From the NCBI GenBank assembly GCA_947561715.1, contig OX387199.1, positions 20,651,001 through 20,715,000 on the forward strand: 64,000 bases of DNA. The letters are read 5' to 3'. Position 1 is the stretch's first letter. The number at the start of each line of letters is the position of its first letter. Under the pieces are notes generated by a model. The model did not search any database. It was not told the DNA's origin and saw nothing but the letters and a program-made list of their open reading frames with translations. The translations under genes and the position numbers were made by a program. Source of the DNA: Ascidia mentula. Lineage: Eukaryota > Chordata > Ascidiacea > Phlebobranchia > Ascidiidae. This document shows, piece by piece, positions 1 to 12,166 of the stretch.

Positions 1-369
1 ACTGGATGATACAAATGTGTAACTGGTATTAGTTACATGAACATAGTTTTGTAGTAATTATCCTAACCCTCATTGCTGTTGCAATATATTACTAACAAAC
101 AACCATCATTAGCAAACATCCTGCTTAACCAATTTTTATTTATTATCTTGTGTTATTGTTCTACATTCATTTAATTTGACGCAGAGTGTTTGAACTGTTG
201 CTAATTAACAAACTTTTAAAATTGTCGCCCAATTTCCTAACAGTTAAAACACGATATGGAATGTTCGTTATTCATTAACCAAATTTTTGACATAAAACAA
301 AAATTATTTTTCAAAAATTGCAAACACCTAATTGCCCAAATCAACACAAATAGCAATTTTTTTGTTTAG
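1..369 (+). other. MAP3K7 intron, 3' part
   Basis: AT-rich, non-coding sequence ending in a T-rich tract and the acceptor TTTGTTTAG at 361-369. It is the downstream part of an intron of the MAP3K7 gene whose kinase exons lie to the left of the window. I see nothing else in it. Confidence 0.7.
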
Positions 370-2250
370 CTTTGACCGATGCTGGCAAGAAGGGAAGCAA
401 GCGAAGATCTTCAGCAGACTTGATCGCTGAACTGGAAAACTCCCCTCTAGAAACTGCTCGAACTCCCCTTGGTTCAAGATCCGCCAGCCCAGCACCTGGG
501 CGGTAAGCTTGTTTTAACCATATACAGTGAAACCCATGTATTATTGGCTTTTTCAATGTAATTTTCACCCTTTACAATTTATTAGTCATAGTTAATACCA
601 AGAAAACAACTGTTTGGCTACTTTACTCTAAATCAACCACTTCATTTTAAACTGAATCTAAAACATGTAAATCTCCTTAGGAGTTACATTCATTCTACCT
701 TAAATATTGGATTTAATGTATTTTATCACAAGTAAACCTCAGCTTTAAGGCCCTGATTCTTTTTTAAGTATTCAATCATGATATTAACTATTTTATTCCA
801 GATCCTCCTCAAGAAGACCCTCCCCACCTTCTGCTGCCCCCCTGTCTGTGGTGGTTCCCCCTACACCCACACCAACTAACCCCATTCCTCACCAACAGAT
901 TGTGACTGGCCCATCATCAGTGTTTGTGGACCAGGGGCAATCAACAACAGGTAAATTTGTGTCTTTATTGGTTGTTAATAGATATGATGGGTTGCGTGAA
1001 ACCATGACAATTATGCTTAGCAGGTTGCTAATATTGTAAATATTTTGTTGAAAAAACAGATTTTAGCATTTTGTTAGCGGTAAATTCAGTCAGTGTAGGT
1101 CGGTGGTTTCCAAACTTTTTGACCAGTGGCACAAATGTATATTTTTAAAAACAACCTGTGATCCACCAAGTGCTGCAAAGTTTCGTGCAAACTTTGTTGA
1201 TGAAAATATAATCATGGTCACGGGAGATTTTTCATACTATGAAAATATAACTAAGTATAAACCTGTTCAACAACCTTTAATAACTCAAGAAACTGGAGAT
1301 ATACTTGGCAACATTTCAAAACATTGATATTTCGTAAAGTGGTGTAATCAGTTTAAATAGTTCTGTGGCCCATTGGAAATATCTTTGTAACACACAGTTT
1401 GGGAACAACTAACCAAGTGTATGTTTAGTAAATACTTAATTTGTTTTGAATTTACACTGCGTGTTTTGCCAAGCTTTAAATGTACAAAATGCCCGGCTAC
1501 CAAATTAAATCACTATCTCCTCCACTTGTAAAATTTCAGACAACGACTCTCAATGTGATTCACTCCCACGTGCTTACATCACACTTGAACTTCACCTTCA
1601 ACCTCTTCCACCAACCGCTTCATCCAAGAAGTCCATGGAGATTTATGAAAAGCATTGTTTGCTCGCTGAGCAGTACTCCCGAGTACAAGTACGAAATTAT
1701 GCATAACAGCCAATCATAAGTGTGTAATGCTTAGGACTCTCAAAATGCACTAAACAGTTGAGGTGATGCCTGTGTCATAAAAACATTCCATTTAACTGAT
1801 TGTTTTCAAAAAAAGTTTAGTATAGAGATGTTTAATAAAATTAGTGTCTTTCCAAATTATCTGTTATTTTTTGCCAGAGATTTAACCTAACCTAGCTATT
1901 TTTCCATGGTTATATAACCAACATAAAATTAATATTTAGGGTTGCATGAGTGTAAATACAAAGACATTTACATGTTTTTTGACAATAAACCGTTATGTTT
2001 CTAATTATTATATTATTCTTCACGAAACTTTACTTCACAGACGGAAATCATGCTCATAAAGCAACGCAGGGAACAACTCCACAACGAATTGCAACGAGAT
2101 GAGATGGAAAACGAGGAAGGAAACCGACTTGCCATCGAATACCAGCGCCTTGTCAACGAGAACACGTCACTTAAAAAGTGGTTCGACAAAATGAAGAAGG
2201 ATCTTGCTCACGTTCGTGAAAACCAGCATCAAACCCGGGTGTGGAATTGA
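370..2250 (+). CDS. MAP3K7: MAP3K7 (TAK1) kinase, C-terminal exons only
   Basis: Partial gene: exons 370-502, 802-950, 1540-1688 and 2041-2250, with matching phases and GT-AG borders; stop at 2248-2250. TAK1 is the MAP3K that activates IKK and JNK/p38 pathways downstream of TGF-beta, IL-1 and TNF receptors; its C-terminal tail binds TAB2/TAB3. Seen: a basic Ser-rich stretch (KKGSKRRSSADL), a Pro/Thr-rich linker (PPTPTPTNPIP), then AYITLELHLQPLPP, matching AYLTLDHQLQPLAP of vertebrate TAK1, then KSMEIYEKHC and a charged coiled coil (VQTEIMLIKQRREQL to KKDLAHVREN) that follows the vertebrate protein to within about one residue of its end. The kinase domain is outside the window. The gene is convergent with GLUT copy A, and pieces of its 3' exons recur inside the GLUT array. 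Confidence 0.93.
1101..1413. mobile_element. hAT-like non-autonomous element (MITE), in a MAP3K7 intron
   Basis: The left end reads GGTGGTTTCCAAACTTTTTG and the right end CAGTTTGGGAACAACTAACC; they are imperfect inverted repeats of the type typical of hAT-family MITEs (CAG-GGTTCCCAAACT ends). No transposase is encoded and I could not fix a clear 8-base target duplication, so the borders are approximate. It lies wholly inside the intron between exons 802-950 and 1540-1688. Confidence 0.55.
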
Positions 2251-2859
2251 GGGTGGTGGGTTCGAACCCCGGCGTTGGTACAACCTGTTTCTTGATTTGA
2301 ATGTGTTGTTTGAATTTTACTGTTCGTGAAAGTTGGTCCTTTTGGGAGAAGATATGTTAATTTAAGATAAACGAAAAGTAATGAAAAAAAATAAGATTTC
2401 AAAAAAATTAGTAAAAGCATTTAAAATATTCTGTTGTAAAATTTTGGGATATAAATTTTTTCCGGTAAATTTTTGGGGCTACTTTTGTTTGTACTTGTGA
2501 CAGTTGGCATGTGTTGCATCTCGACCTGCGGTTTGATTTTTGTTTGAAGAAAAGTGGTACTTTGTCTAATCGTGTAGGTTTTTATGGTTTATTCATTGAA
2601 AATTTCCTCACAACACCTTTCCCTCGTACTCAGTAAAGTATTATTGTTGAATCATCTCAAGGTCACACATCTAGGTGCCTTCAGTTGCTTTTTTATTTCA
2701 AGATAAAGTTGTACGCGCGATGGATCGCATTCATGTTTACACAGCACCCAATCACTATCCATTGCGAATTGTGACAAACTCGTTGGCCTACCAGCTCATC
2801 TCCTGTAATTCATGTTTATTTTTGGGCTTTGTCCCGATTTTGTTGCCATCATTTTGAAC

Positions 2860-2990
2860 CCATACGCTTAGGATTATCCCCTTTTCGTTGATATTTTTAC
2901 CGAACAATACGATTTTATCATATTTTGTTAGTTGCCGATCAACATTCCATCTGATTCCAACACAATACGTCATTCTGCAACATTCCAGTA
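2860..2990 (+). repeat. Flank block, first copy (pair with 4399-4520)
   Basis: Resembles 4399-4520 over its length; shared strings include GTTGATATTT, TACCGAACA and CGATTTTATC, in the same order and orientation, and both end near an AACATTCC string. I read it as the 3' flank of GLUT genes, duplicated together with them. Confidence 0.6.
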
Positions 2991-3349
2991 TTTTTCTTTT
3001 GAACAAAAATGACATTTTTTTCTTTTAGTTAATTTGACAAACTTATAGTTCTTGTTACTTTAGCTAAAATGAAGAACGAATTTTGTCGCCAATAGTCTGT
3101 GAAAATTGTCGCAACACAGCGATGCTGTACACGGACTTGATATGCGGTGACCAGAAACATGTTGAAATCTTCCTGTACCGTTTTACATCCTTGCTTGCGA
3201 TTTTACTTTGTCGCTCAAATTGTGTTGTGGAAAGATTTGTGCACTTGTCTTTGTTTTAATAAATAGTTTTATCGATGAAGCTTTGTATGACCTCCTACCC
3301 ACGACAGCAGTCATATCAGCAACTCAACCTTCATCGGCAGTCTCGACTT

Positions 3350-3406
3350 ACTATCCGTTGCCATGGGGCTTGCTGACGTCATTATTGGGTACTTTGCTGT
3401 GTTTAG
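3350..3406 (-). pseudogene. Remnant of a seventh GLUT copy, last-exon fragment
   Basis: On the minus strand this reads KVPNNDVSKPHGNG, which aligns with KVPISDVIKPHDNG at the end of GLUT copy F. The DNA keeps blocks such as GGGTACTTTG and TGACGTCA from the intact exons. Nothing upstream of this exon survives here, so it is a short relic of a sugar-transporter gene that once lay next to MAP3K7. It is not part of copy A, whose own last exon is at 4834-5004. Confidence 0.7.
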
Positions 3407-3957
3407 ATCCGATCTCAGTATATTGAAAAAAGTGCATGGAATATCTATTGAAAAAGGTTCTTGGTGGGAGATGTCTTGCTCGTCTTCCTTTGTCATATTG
3501 CTTAAGGTTGCGTGATAACGTAATTAGTGATGCACGGGTGTAATTTTTTGGATGAACGAACACAGATATACGGGCTAATGTTAAGGCGATTTTAAGCTTG
3601 TTTCGGGCTTTTTTAGTCAGGTGGTTGTTGTTGAAACTCTGGTTAAAATGTAGCTAAATTTGAGGAAAAATGAATCACAAGGATTTCCGTAATTTGTGAT
3701 TTTCTGTTGGTCGCACCACTGGATACTTGCTCTCCGATAGCATTTGGGTCGCCTGGTTTGACATTTTGGCTTAAAGGCATTTATATATGTACTTTGCTTT
3801 TCTCAACGTTTCTCAACTTCGAATATATTCTGTCCTCTCAAGTCTGCAAACAATCAACACGTCCTTCGTCGAGATAGCCGTAGGGCATTTGAACTACAGA
3901 GTTATTCGGAACATGCAATGCACGTACTTTATGCGAATGTAAAACTCGACATACTAA

Positions 3958-4080
3958 AATTGTCTGTTAGGTTTTCACCAGAGATTTGACCAAACCTAGC
4001 CATTTTTCCATGGTTGTGTAACCAACATAAAATTAGGGTTGCTTGAATGTAAGTACAAAGATATTTACATGTTTTAGTTT
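3958..4080 (+). repeat. Duplicate of the last MAP3K7 intron
   Basis: Closely resembles 1857-1981, inside the last MAP3K7 intron: both contain CCAGAGATTT, TTTTTCCATGGTT, AACCAACATAAAATTA and a TTTACATGTTTT end. It is in the same orientation as the gene. The following kinase exon is not recognisable here. It marks a duplicated MAP3K7 tail in front of GLUT copy A. Confidence 0.7.
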
Positions 4081-4398
4081 AACAATAACTGAAACAATCT
4101 GGTGGGCGACAAAGTTTAAATGTGTCAACCGTTAAATCCGTTACAGTGGCCTAATTTTTGGTTAGAAGTTCACATCTTGCATTTAAAACGCCGACATTTT
4201 CATTTTTTCTACCTATTAGGTTTTCTACCTATTAGACGCCCAAAGGTTTTCATTCATAGCCCACGTAACATTCAATAGCTCTGTCGATATGTGCAAAGTG
4301 TGTATATCTCGTTACCATAATATCAGCGTACTTTTTGATTCAGGTTCATTTAGCACTACTTGTATCAGTTGCCATTATTACAAATAACCATGTACACT

Positions 4399-4520
4399 TA
4401 AGAATATTCCTATTTTGTTGATATTTCTACCGAACATTTCGATTTTATCTTGTATTTTTGCAGTGGTTAATTACCGCGCCCCGAAAATATACAACACATT
4501 ATGTCTTTCTATAACATTCC
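4399..4520 (+). repeat. Flank block, second copy (pair with 2860-2990)
   Basis: Second member of the pair described at 2860-2990. It lies just 3' of GLUT copy A (minus strand), as the first lies 3' of the GLUT remnant at 3350-3406. Confidence 0.6.
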
Positions 4521-4833
4521 AATTTATTCAATTAAACATCACATCGAAATTCAATTCATTTAACAAACTAAACAGAAGGACGAGGCAGCGTTTTTTCTGG
4601 ACAAGTATCTGTTCGCTATTTGCATCAAATTTTTTTTTTCAAGACAGTATAGTGATGTACACGGACATAAAAGTGTGGATACGAGAAACAAGCGGAAATC
4701 GCACCTGAAAGTTTTGTTTTCTAACTTAAATTGTGTTGAAAATGTTTTTTGTACATTTATCGCTAAAAACGTTGTATCGTCTTGTATTTACAACAACGTT
4801 ATATCAGTGTTTCGAATTTCATCGGAGGTTTCC

Positions 4834-7800
4834 TCACACGTATTCGGCTTGTTGCTGTCTTCGGCAACTTCTGAGTTTAGCGAAGTAAGCTTGGATTGCG
4901 ACGACGCTTTTTCCTTTGGTTTCGGGTATGACGATGATCGTGTAGATAATGTTGATCAACGTGAATCCGAGGTAGGGAAGAAGTGCTCCGAATGTGAGGT
5001 ATTCCTGTATAGAAGGTGGGGTTATAATTTCCAATATTGTAGATTTGCAATAGGATACCAGTATTTTTTCTGGCTCGGGGCGGTTAAGATCTACAACTTA
5101 TTGTGACGCTATATTAGCGATTTTGAGCGCTAGACGAGAAGATATCCATGCACCAGACGTAGGCACTCTGATGAAACGGAAGTAAAATCAATTTTCAGAA
5201 TAATCCCCCTTTCTGTCACTGCATTGTTTATTTGGATCTAAAACACAATCACTTCCTTCCAGGCCCCTGGTTTGTATCATTATGACTAAGAATGTCTGAT
5301 AGAATGGTTGTTAAATAAAGCAAGACGGATGCAAACAGAAAAAAATGAGGCTGATAAGCAAAGTGGAGCCAATAATATGGGCAAGCTTGCAGCTTACACA
5401 AAAATTAGGCTGTTTGAAATATAAGTCTATTTTTACGACAGTTTAGAGTTTGATCCGGCACATTCCTACCATATCATCATAAACTAATTTCGTAATACAC
5501 AGAAAATATTAATACATACAAACAAATAGGGAGTCGCAAATCCGACCAGAGCGAAAAGAAACCAATATATTAACGTTGCCACCGTCATCACAGCAGGACG
5601 CGCTGATTGGTCGAGAAGTTCGGGTGTGATTGCATAAGAAACTGGTCCCTGGCCAGTCGAGAAACCGGCAATGAAACCTGAAAAGGAAATGTTGCTGTAT
5701 TCGCACTTGAACAATTACTATTGACGTTGAAACTATCGCTTCACAAAATATCTGTGCAATCGTTTTCGAATATAAAGAAAGCACATTTTCGAAAAAAAAT
5801 CAAAGTTAGAGTTAACTAAGTTAAAAATTCAATATTTTCAATTGCGAAACATTGATATGTTCACAAACTATACACTAGAACAAGTGGTTCCCAGCCGAGG
5901 TGCCGTGGCACCATTCAGTGTCATTTGTAAACTTCGTAGGTGGCGCGAACCTTTATTATCTTTACTGTGATAATTTAACACCGTGCGATTTCTTGGTAGT
6001 GTAATGCCGAGATACAGCAAGGCACAATTTATTTTTATGATAACAAACCCCATCTAGAACCAGAAAAAAAGGCACATTCCAACATTCGAGCAAATTGCAA
6101 CAATAAAAACAAATTGTTACCAAGGATTGCTGCAATAGAGACGTAGGAGAACCATTCGACCGTTGTTTGAAAAGCTAACATGAAGGTGAAGAGGATGATA
6201 GCGAGGCTGATGATACTGTTTCCAACCAGTAGAAGTTTCTTTCTTCCAAATCTTTCGCTCAGAAAACCCTGTTATGTTAAAGCAGACTCACAAAATTTGT
6301 CAACCACGAGGATAGCAGATACAAAAAAATATAAAGCAAAATCCGGAATATTCTTATTTATAACACAAGTCTGTTTAATCGGTTGCGAAAAAAAAATAAA
6401 AATATTTTCACTATAAATATTGAAAACGTTTATTTACATTTCAACATTACCATTCAGAAATCCCTTACCTCAAAAATTTAACTAACTTCGACATGCATCA
6501 AAAAAAATTGTGATTTATTTTATTGAGCATTTCGTCAAAATCTGTTACTTACGCCCAGAAATATCAAAATTATTTGGAAGCAGTTGCATCCAAGCGTGAC
6601 GTATCGAACGACATCGGGGGAAATCCCGGCAAGGAGAAACGCTTCGTCGATGTAAAAGTGAATGCCATCAATACCAGTTAACTGAAGTCCACCCAATACC
6701 ACAATAGCCGAAACCAATTGCCACCTCACACGGCGTGACGTCAACACCTATGACGAAAATAATTTGTGAATTTAGGCCAATTGTTTTCGGTCAAGTATGT
6801 TGGTCAAGAACTTTACCTGCAGAACTGTCATAATTTTCACTTTGCGACTCGCTTCTTCCTCTTGACGTAATTGCTCAAGTTCTTCACTGACGTCATCAGT
6901 TCCACGGAGCAGTTTCAAAACGCGTTCGGCTCCGTCGCGATCTTGATTGGCCAAATATAACGCCCTGGAAAGTATATCAAATATTAAATATTTTTGCTAT
7001 TACCGTAATACATCACTTACTTAGGACTTTGAGGGAAGCGGGGTGAGTACAGGATAAATACAATGCTCGGTAAAGCTGTCATGGCGATAAGATAAGGCCA
7101 ACGTGTTGGAGTACCCAGAACCTAGAAGTAATTTCGTAATGCGGTTGGCAAATTAAAAGGTGTAAATCTACGCAATTCGATTCTTTATTATTTTCAAAAT
7201 ATTTTCAATTGTTACTCTCCCAAGGAAGAAAAAAACTGTATGATTTTATAGAAAATTGTTTCCACAAAACTTTGAGTTTCATCAAATCTCTTAAGGCAAA
7301 TATATTTCCAAATTATGTAGAAACACCAAAGTAAAAAGAATTAGATTACGATACCTCATCCAGACCCAGAGAGTTTGCAACTAAAAGTGAAATTGCAATA
7401 AAAAGCGCACAAGTCATTCCCAATATTCCACGAACGTGCGATGGTGATATCTCGTATACATAAGCAGGTCCGATTCCTTGCAAATGAAATTGTTATTCAC
7501 ACATTTTAATTCCAACCATCGACAAAAAATGTCTCAAATGGAAATTAAATTCGTTACATGAGTTGTTTGTGACGCATTAACAAGTATTTACGAAACAACT
7601 AGTTACACAGTAACGAAAAATCAAAACTTATTTAAATTGTGAAATTTTTGTTTTTTCTCACCTATTGATTTCGAAAATAAATAGCAACTTACCTATTCCA
7701 ATTGCACTGAATATTCCAAGCAAGAACCGACCGATCATAAACGATTCGTATGAGTTGATAGGATAAGATATACACATCATGAGTGTTCCTACCAGACAGA

Positions 7801-9030
7801 TAGGCTGCAACGAAAGTTTTGTTAAAATTTGAAAGATTCATGAAATGAATTTGAAATTATGTTGCATATATCAGAAAAAAATCTTTTTAAACAATGCACG
7901 TTTAAAAAGAAACAAAAATGTGGAAAAATTAACACTTTCTTGTTGTTACCTGTGAGTAAACCATTGTCGCTCGGCTCCCATATCTCGCCACTAAAGGGCG
8001 CACTAACAAGCAACCAAACATTCCTCCGAAACCCAGAAAAGCTGAAGTTAGAGTCCAAAGTAGATTCAAGGTTCCTTTGGGTAGTGGTATACCGTACCTC
8101 ACCTAAAAGTATAATTTTTGCGTCTTGTACATCGATAAGTTAGGAACTGGAGTATTATTATAAAAGCGACCCTATTCTGTTGGAGTTGTTCACTGTATTT
8201 ATGATAATTTTAAATTCATGATTGCCTCATTGCAAAAGCTGCGAATATAAGACAGAGCAACACAAAAGAGGCGATTAGCAGGCATCAGGAACATGTAATC
8301 GACACGCTTCATTACGCACAACGCCATAGTGAGGTTGTCAGAAACTCATCGTAGGAATTTGCAGACCAAGCAAATTCCAGCATGTGTCAGTACACATGTA
8401 ATAAGGGTGTCATCGCCACAACGCCATACTTCATAGACTAACAGCACATACCAGATAAGACTTGTTGTAAAACTGCCGCAGAGGAATAGCTGCCGCGTTA
8501 GTTGTTCCCATGTTGTAGCCAAATACGAAGAAAAAACAACCTGAAGTTAGCAGTGCTGGTATCAGCGCATAGGCCGTCACTTTTGCCTGCAGGTGAAATA
8601 CATATGGTTAGTCATCAGTTACAAAACACATGACCACTCTATCAATTACGGATGGTGGAATTTATGTTCGTGGCTTAAAGTGTGTGCAGTCAATGTAAAG
8701 TAAATGCTTAAAACTGTGCAATTTCAGTGTTTTTTGAAACTTACACCAAGCAAATGCTACATCCCAGTAATTGTCCGCGACCTAATTATTCTTCCTATTT
8801 TGAGTAAATTTTTGCCTGTAAAACATTTACCTGACTAACTGAACAAATTTCTTTGCAGGAATGGAGTCTCCATGCAAATAAGGACAATTCTTACAAATAA
8901 TTTGCTCATAACAAGAGAGCTATGACGACAAATATTAACTCTATGTTAAGGCATCGCCAATTTATTTGTGGCTTTTTTCATTCCAAAGAATAGTTTCATA
9001 TTTCAATCTCACCTTATATTGTTGAACCAT
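4834..9030 (-). CDS. GLUT copy A: class II (GLUT5-like) facilitative sugar transporter
   Basis: Minus strand, exons in transcript order: 9013-9030, 8452-8586, 7950-8102, 7693-7804, 7355-7476, 7021-7121, 6817-6964, 6553-6747, 6121-6268, 5520-5677, 4834-5004; 1461 bases, 486 residues, no break seen. A 12-helix MFS transporter of the SLC2A family, expected in the plasma membrane, moving hexoses or related polyols by facilitated diffusion. Class II is suggested by GLUT5-like strings: RWQLVSAIVVLGG, YVTLGC, RQEEEASRK and VPETKGKS-type ends (here IPETKGKS). Start: MVQQYK on an 18-base exon, as in all copies. Odd points: the TM7 motif reads QLTGID, with Asp where the others have Asn (a sugar-contacting Asn in GLUT1), and the tail after FAKL is a private, shorter SCRRQQQAEYV. 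The substrate cannot be told from sequence. Confidence 0.88.
5877..5915 (+). mobile_element. hAT-like terminal fragment in intron 9 of GLUT copy A
   Basis: The string AGTGGTTCCCAGCCGAGGTG followed by a CCGTGGCACC stretch resembles the end of a hAT-family MITE. No matching opposite end was identified, so it is called as a fragment only. Confidence 0.3.
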
Positions 9031-11420
9031 CCTTCAGATGTCGTTGTACAGATGGCCGGTTGTGCGATCAGGTTATAGATGGTCTGTTGTGCAATAACTA
9101 CGCCGACTTTACAATACACTCTTTTTTACCAACGAAACACCTCGAGCTTTTAAAGTGGCTGCAAATGCATCCACGGCCGAACGATAAGATATACACGAAA
9201 AGTGCACGCGATCTTGTCCAGCATCTAATCTCTGACAAAAAAGGCAGGTTTTCGGCACGGAAAAATATTTTTCACTAGCTACGTGCATTAAAAAACGATA
9301 TTGTATGGCAATTGCTGTGACAAGAAAACTAAGCTCTGCATATTTCCTCTATTTGTCCATGCAATATTTCATTAATTAGTCAGAGATCATTAATCCAAAC
9401 TAATTGGTTTTGCTACATGGTAATACTTCTATGTTACTTGATTTTATGACATCATGTCGGTTTGCATGATCCGGAATAACAAAATCAAACAAAAATAAGG
9501 TCAGTTCTTCACAACGGGAGTTATCACCAACAGCAATGTATGATTAGAACGGCACAGGTTACTACAGAAATTGTCTCAAGTGAAACGAAATAACGTGTCG
9601 AATTAACGAGGAACTTTCGAGATCTCAAGTGACGCGCAACTACAGTTATCTCTCTTGCGTCGAAAATTGCCCGTTTAGCGATGTTGTTTCTCATTGGCTT
9701 GGGCACATTTGTTGGAAAACATGTTTGTGACGGAATCGGCCATCGCGGTTTCCGGATTGTCAAGATTCGAATTAACATGGTCTGTCTGCATTTGTTTTAT
9801 TCTCACTTGATTACGCACGCGTTTGCTGTAATTTTCGCTCGCAATAAGTTACTTATGCCGTATTGTCGGCCCACACAAAAACAGCAACACGGACGAAAAT
9901 ACAAAGATGAAAAAATATATTTTGGTTGAATTAATGAAACTTTTGTCAAACTTCGCCGAGCAATAACGAAAACGGCCTCTCAAGAGTTTTAGGATTGTGC
10001 TTTGTCTCGTTGTTGTCAGATAAAAAAATAACCTACTTAGAAGCAACTTAAACAAATACTCTTATCATGGTACGGTTGCTGCCAAGCATAGATTCATTTC
10101 AGACAATCTAACGCCTGTAGATAAAAATCCACGATTAATTGTGCCAAAATATTAGCTGCTATTTCTGCGTTTTTATTGTGTTTTGTTGTATATTGTATTG
10201 AATTTATCTCACGGGCGGCACCAAAACGTTTGGCGTACTGCATATTGTGTAGACCTGTCTGTATTGGGTTTGTTTATTTGTGCACCGAACCACACCAAAC
10301 ATAACGCTCAAGTGTGATTGCCCTCCGGCATGTTACCACGAAATTCCGTTTGCAAAGTCAGACCGGTGTAAAATGTAAGGCTGCGGTCTCCGAACACTCG
10401 TCTCGCCCAGGTTACGACGCGTGAGGTGTTTCCATAAATCGCGCCGACCTTTGCACAAAAAACAATTTTTGTAAAATAAATATTCTGATCAAATCAAAAT
10501 ATTGAGAAACGATAAACAATTATTCTTCAAGGTTATCATCCTTTTGTTTTGCTAATATGATATCTGTAGTAATCTTATTAATTTGGTTGCAAGAAATCAA
10601 TCTTGCAATCTCAAAACTTCTCAAATCTTCCAACCTGTTTACAATACGAAAATCGTCCCATAATCTAAAAATATCAAAAAATTTAAAATCAGAGGGTTTT
10701 TCGTTTCCTGATACATTATTTTCGGGATTCGATTTGATTCGGTCTTCAGAATATCGGATCGGCAGCAGTTTTTTTTTTTTTTTAAAGAACGACCTCAGTA
10801 ACTCAAAGACTGCGTATTTTTTTTAAATATAATGCAATTGTACGTTTTTAATGGTTGGTTTTGCACACAAATTCACCTCAGAAAGCAGACAAGAGCGAGT
10901 GGTTTGGATGCATGGATAAACTACATGAAATAATTCTCTGCATGTTCTTGGATTGTGTGCTAGTTCAAACTGTTGGACACATCAGCCTTTTTCAGTGTGC
11001 ATAATTGTATCAGATCAGATATCAGTAGCTAACTAATAGCTATGGAGAAGAAACTCCTTCAATGATTTTGTGTCCATACAAGATATTCAAAGTACATTTA
11101 AATTGTTAAGCGTTTTGACCTCACAATTAAGGACTGTGACAACATGTACTAACCATTTGTTTCATTTTGTGCAATTACGGACAAAGAAAAACATTCATAA
11201 TTTTTATCTAGGTTTGCACTTGTACAGCAGTAATCATAGCTAATTACACATACTTCTTATGTTGTTTGGATGCATTTTGCCAAACTGTTCCCAAGGTTAA
11301 ACCATGGTTTTTATACAATGCAGAAAATTGGAAAAAATAATTGACACTACTGAAGAACACTTAGAAACCTGCCAATCCAACCTTTTTGTGGCGTAACCGT
11401 CCAACAGACGCGATTTATCA

Positions 11421-11467
11421 GCCAAACTTGATCCACATATAAGCCTACGTACCATAGAAATCTGTGC
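11421..11467 (-). repeat. Inverted repeat arm, upstream of GLUT copy B
   Basis: The reverse complement matches 11998-12044 at roughly 39 of 47 positions, with a long common core CTTATATGTGGATCAAGTTT (20 bases). It could be a leftover of the inversion that set copies A and B head to head, or a dispersed repeat. Confidence 0.55.
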
Positions 11468-11997
11468 AAATATAAACTGTGACTGCAGCGCACCGGATCC
11501 TTGTTGCTGCAGTGCGACTTTCTTTTCTCGCCTTTTTCTGCTTCACGCGTCACTTGTCATTTGTTCCGCTTCATTACTTTTGTGTTGTCATTTCTATACT
11601 TGTTCATTTTCAAGGGCAACGTCTGTGTATATAAACGCGACCTTTTTCTCATAATTTCATTTCAAAAACCTTTTAAGGATGTTGCTACTGTATCGCTAAT
11701 AATCACCAAGACATATTTGCTATCAACTGCAAATGGCGTGTGTTTATTTACATTTTTCAGTTACCCCATTTCTCACGAATAATAAAAACAATTCGGTGAA
11801 GTCATTTGTGCGTTTGAAGCAGACTGTCATTAATTGAAAGCAGTGATTTTTTATTTATCTCCTTTGGCAGGCGTCCTTCCGGTTGTGTTGCGCTGTTGCC
11901 GCAACATTAACACTGTAAGTAAGTGTAATATTTCAACTCAAATATACAACCAAAAATAACAGGTGGTTGCTTTGTTTACACCAAACCTATAAACTTC

Positions 11998-12044
11998 GCA
12001 CAGATTACTATTCTACACAGACTTATATGTGGATCAAGTTTAGT
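11998..12044 (+). repeat. Inverted repeat arm near the GLUT copy B promoter
   Basis: Partner of the arm at 11421-11467, ending about 120 bases upstream of the B start codon, directly 5' of the conserved promoter block. Confidence 0.55.
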
Positions 12045-12090
12045 AAAAACTTTGTGACCTGGTGTAAGTAGCAGTTTCCTTGGACCGCAT

Positions 12091-12166
12091 TGTCTCGCTT
12101 GACAAACGGAGCATAGAGCATTGCAAGGATACGCAACAGACTTTTTATACAACCGGCTGCTGAAGG
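12091..12166 (+). promoter_or_regulatory. Conserved proximal promoter block of GLUT copy B
   Basis: Contains TCTCGCTTGACAAACGGAG about 60-75 bases before the ATG, then a TATA-like TTTTTATACA at about 12141-12150 and CTGCTGAAGG abutting the start codon. The GCTTGRCAAA core recurs at a similar place upstream of copies C, D and E, which argues for a shared promoter element. Which factor binds is not known; TTGGCAAA-type cores resemble NF1 half sites. Whether the TATA-like string is used is inference. Confidence 0.5.

Larger units (their letters stand above)
2251..4833. other. Spacer between MAP3K7 and GLUT copy A, built of duplicated pieces
   Basis: About 2.6 kb with no intact gene. It contains, in order: a flank block at 2860-2990, a remnant of a GLUT last exon at 3350-3406, a second copy of the last MAP3K7 intron at 3958-4080, and a second flank block at 4399-4520 that resembles the first. 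The order is what two successive copies of a unit 'MAP3K7 tail, flank, GLUT' would leave behind. A motif GGGTTCGAACCCCGG near 2257 resembles a pol III B box but no tRNA fold was found. Confidence 0.65.
9031..12166. other. Divergent intergenic region between GLUT copies A and B
   Basis: About 3.1 kb separating the first coding exons of A (minus) and B (plus), so it must hold both promoters. Short open frames are scattered on both strands but none resembles a known protein. The B-side promoter block is recognisable at 12091-12166. An imperfect inverted repeat links 11421-11467 with 11998-12044. The rest is AT-rich and featureless to me. Confidence 0.6.

Noticed and set aside
2250-2300. Possible tRNA or tRNA-derived SINE from GGTTCGAACCCC
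   Set aside because: Only a B-box-like string is present; no A box at the right spacing and no cloverleaf could be drawn.
4675-5106. Plus-strand frame of 143 codons
   Set aside because: Opposite strand of the last exon of GLUT copy A; similar antisense frames recur opposite the last exons of copies D and F, so it is a shadow.
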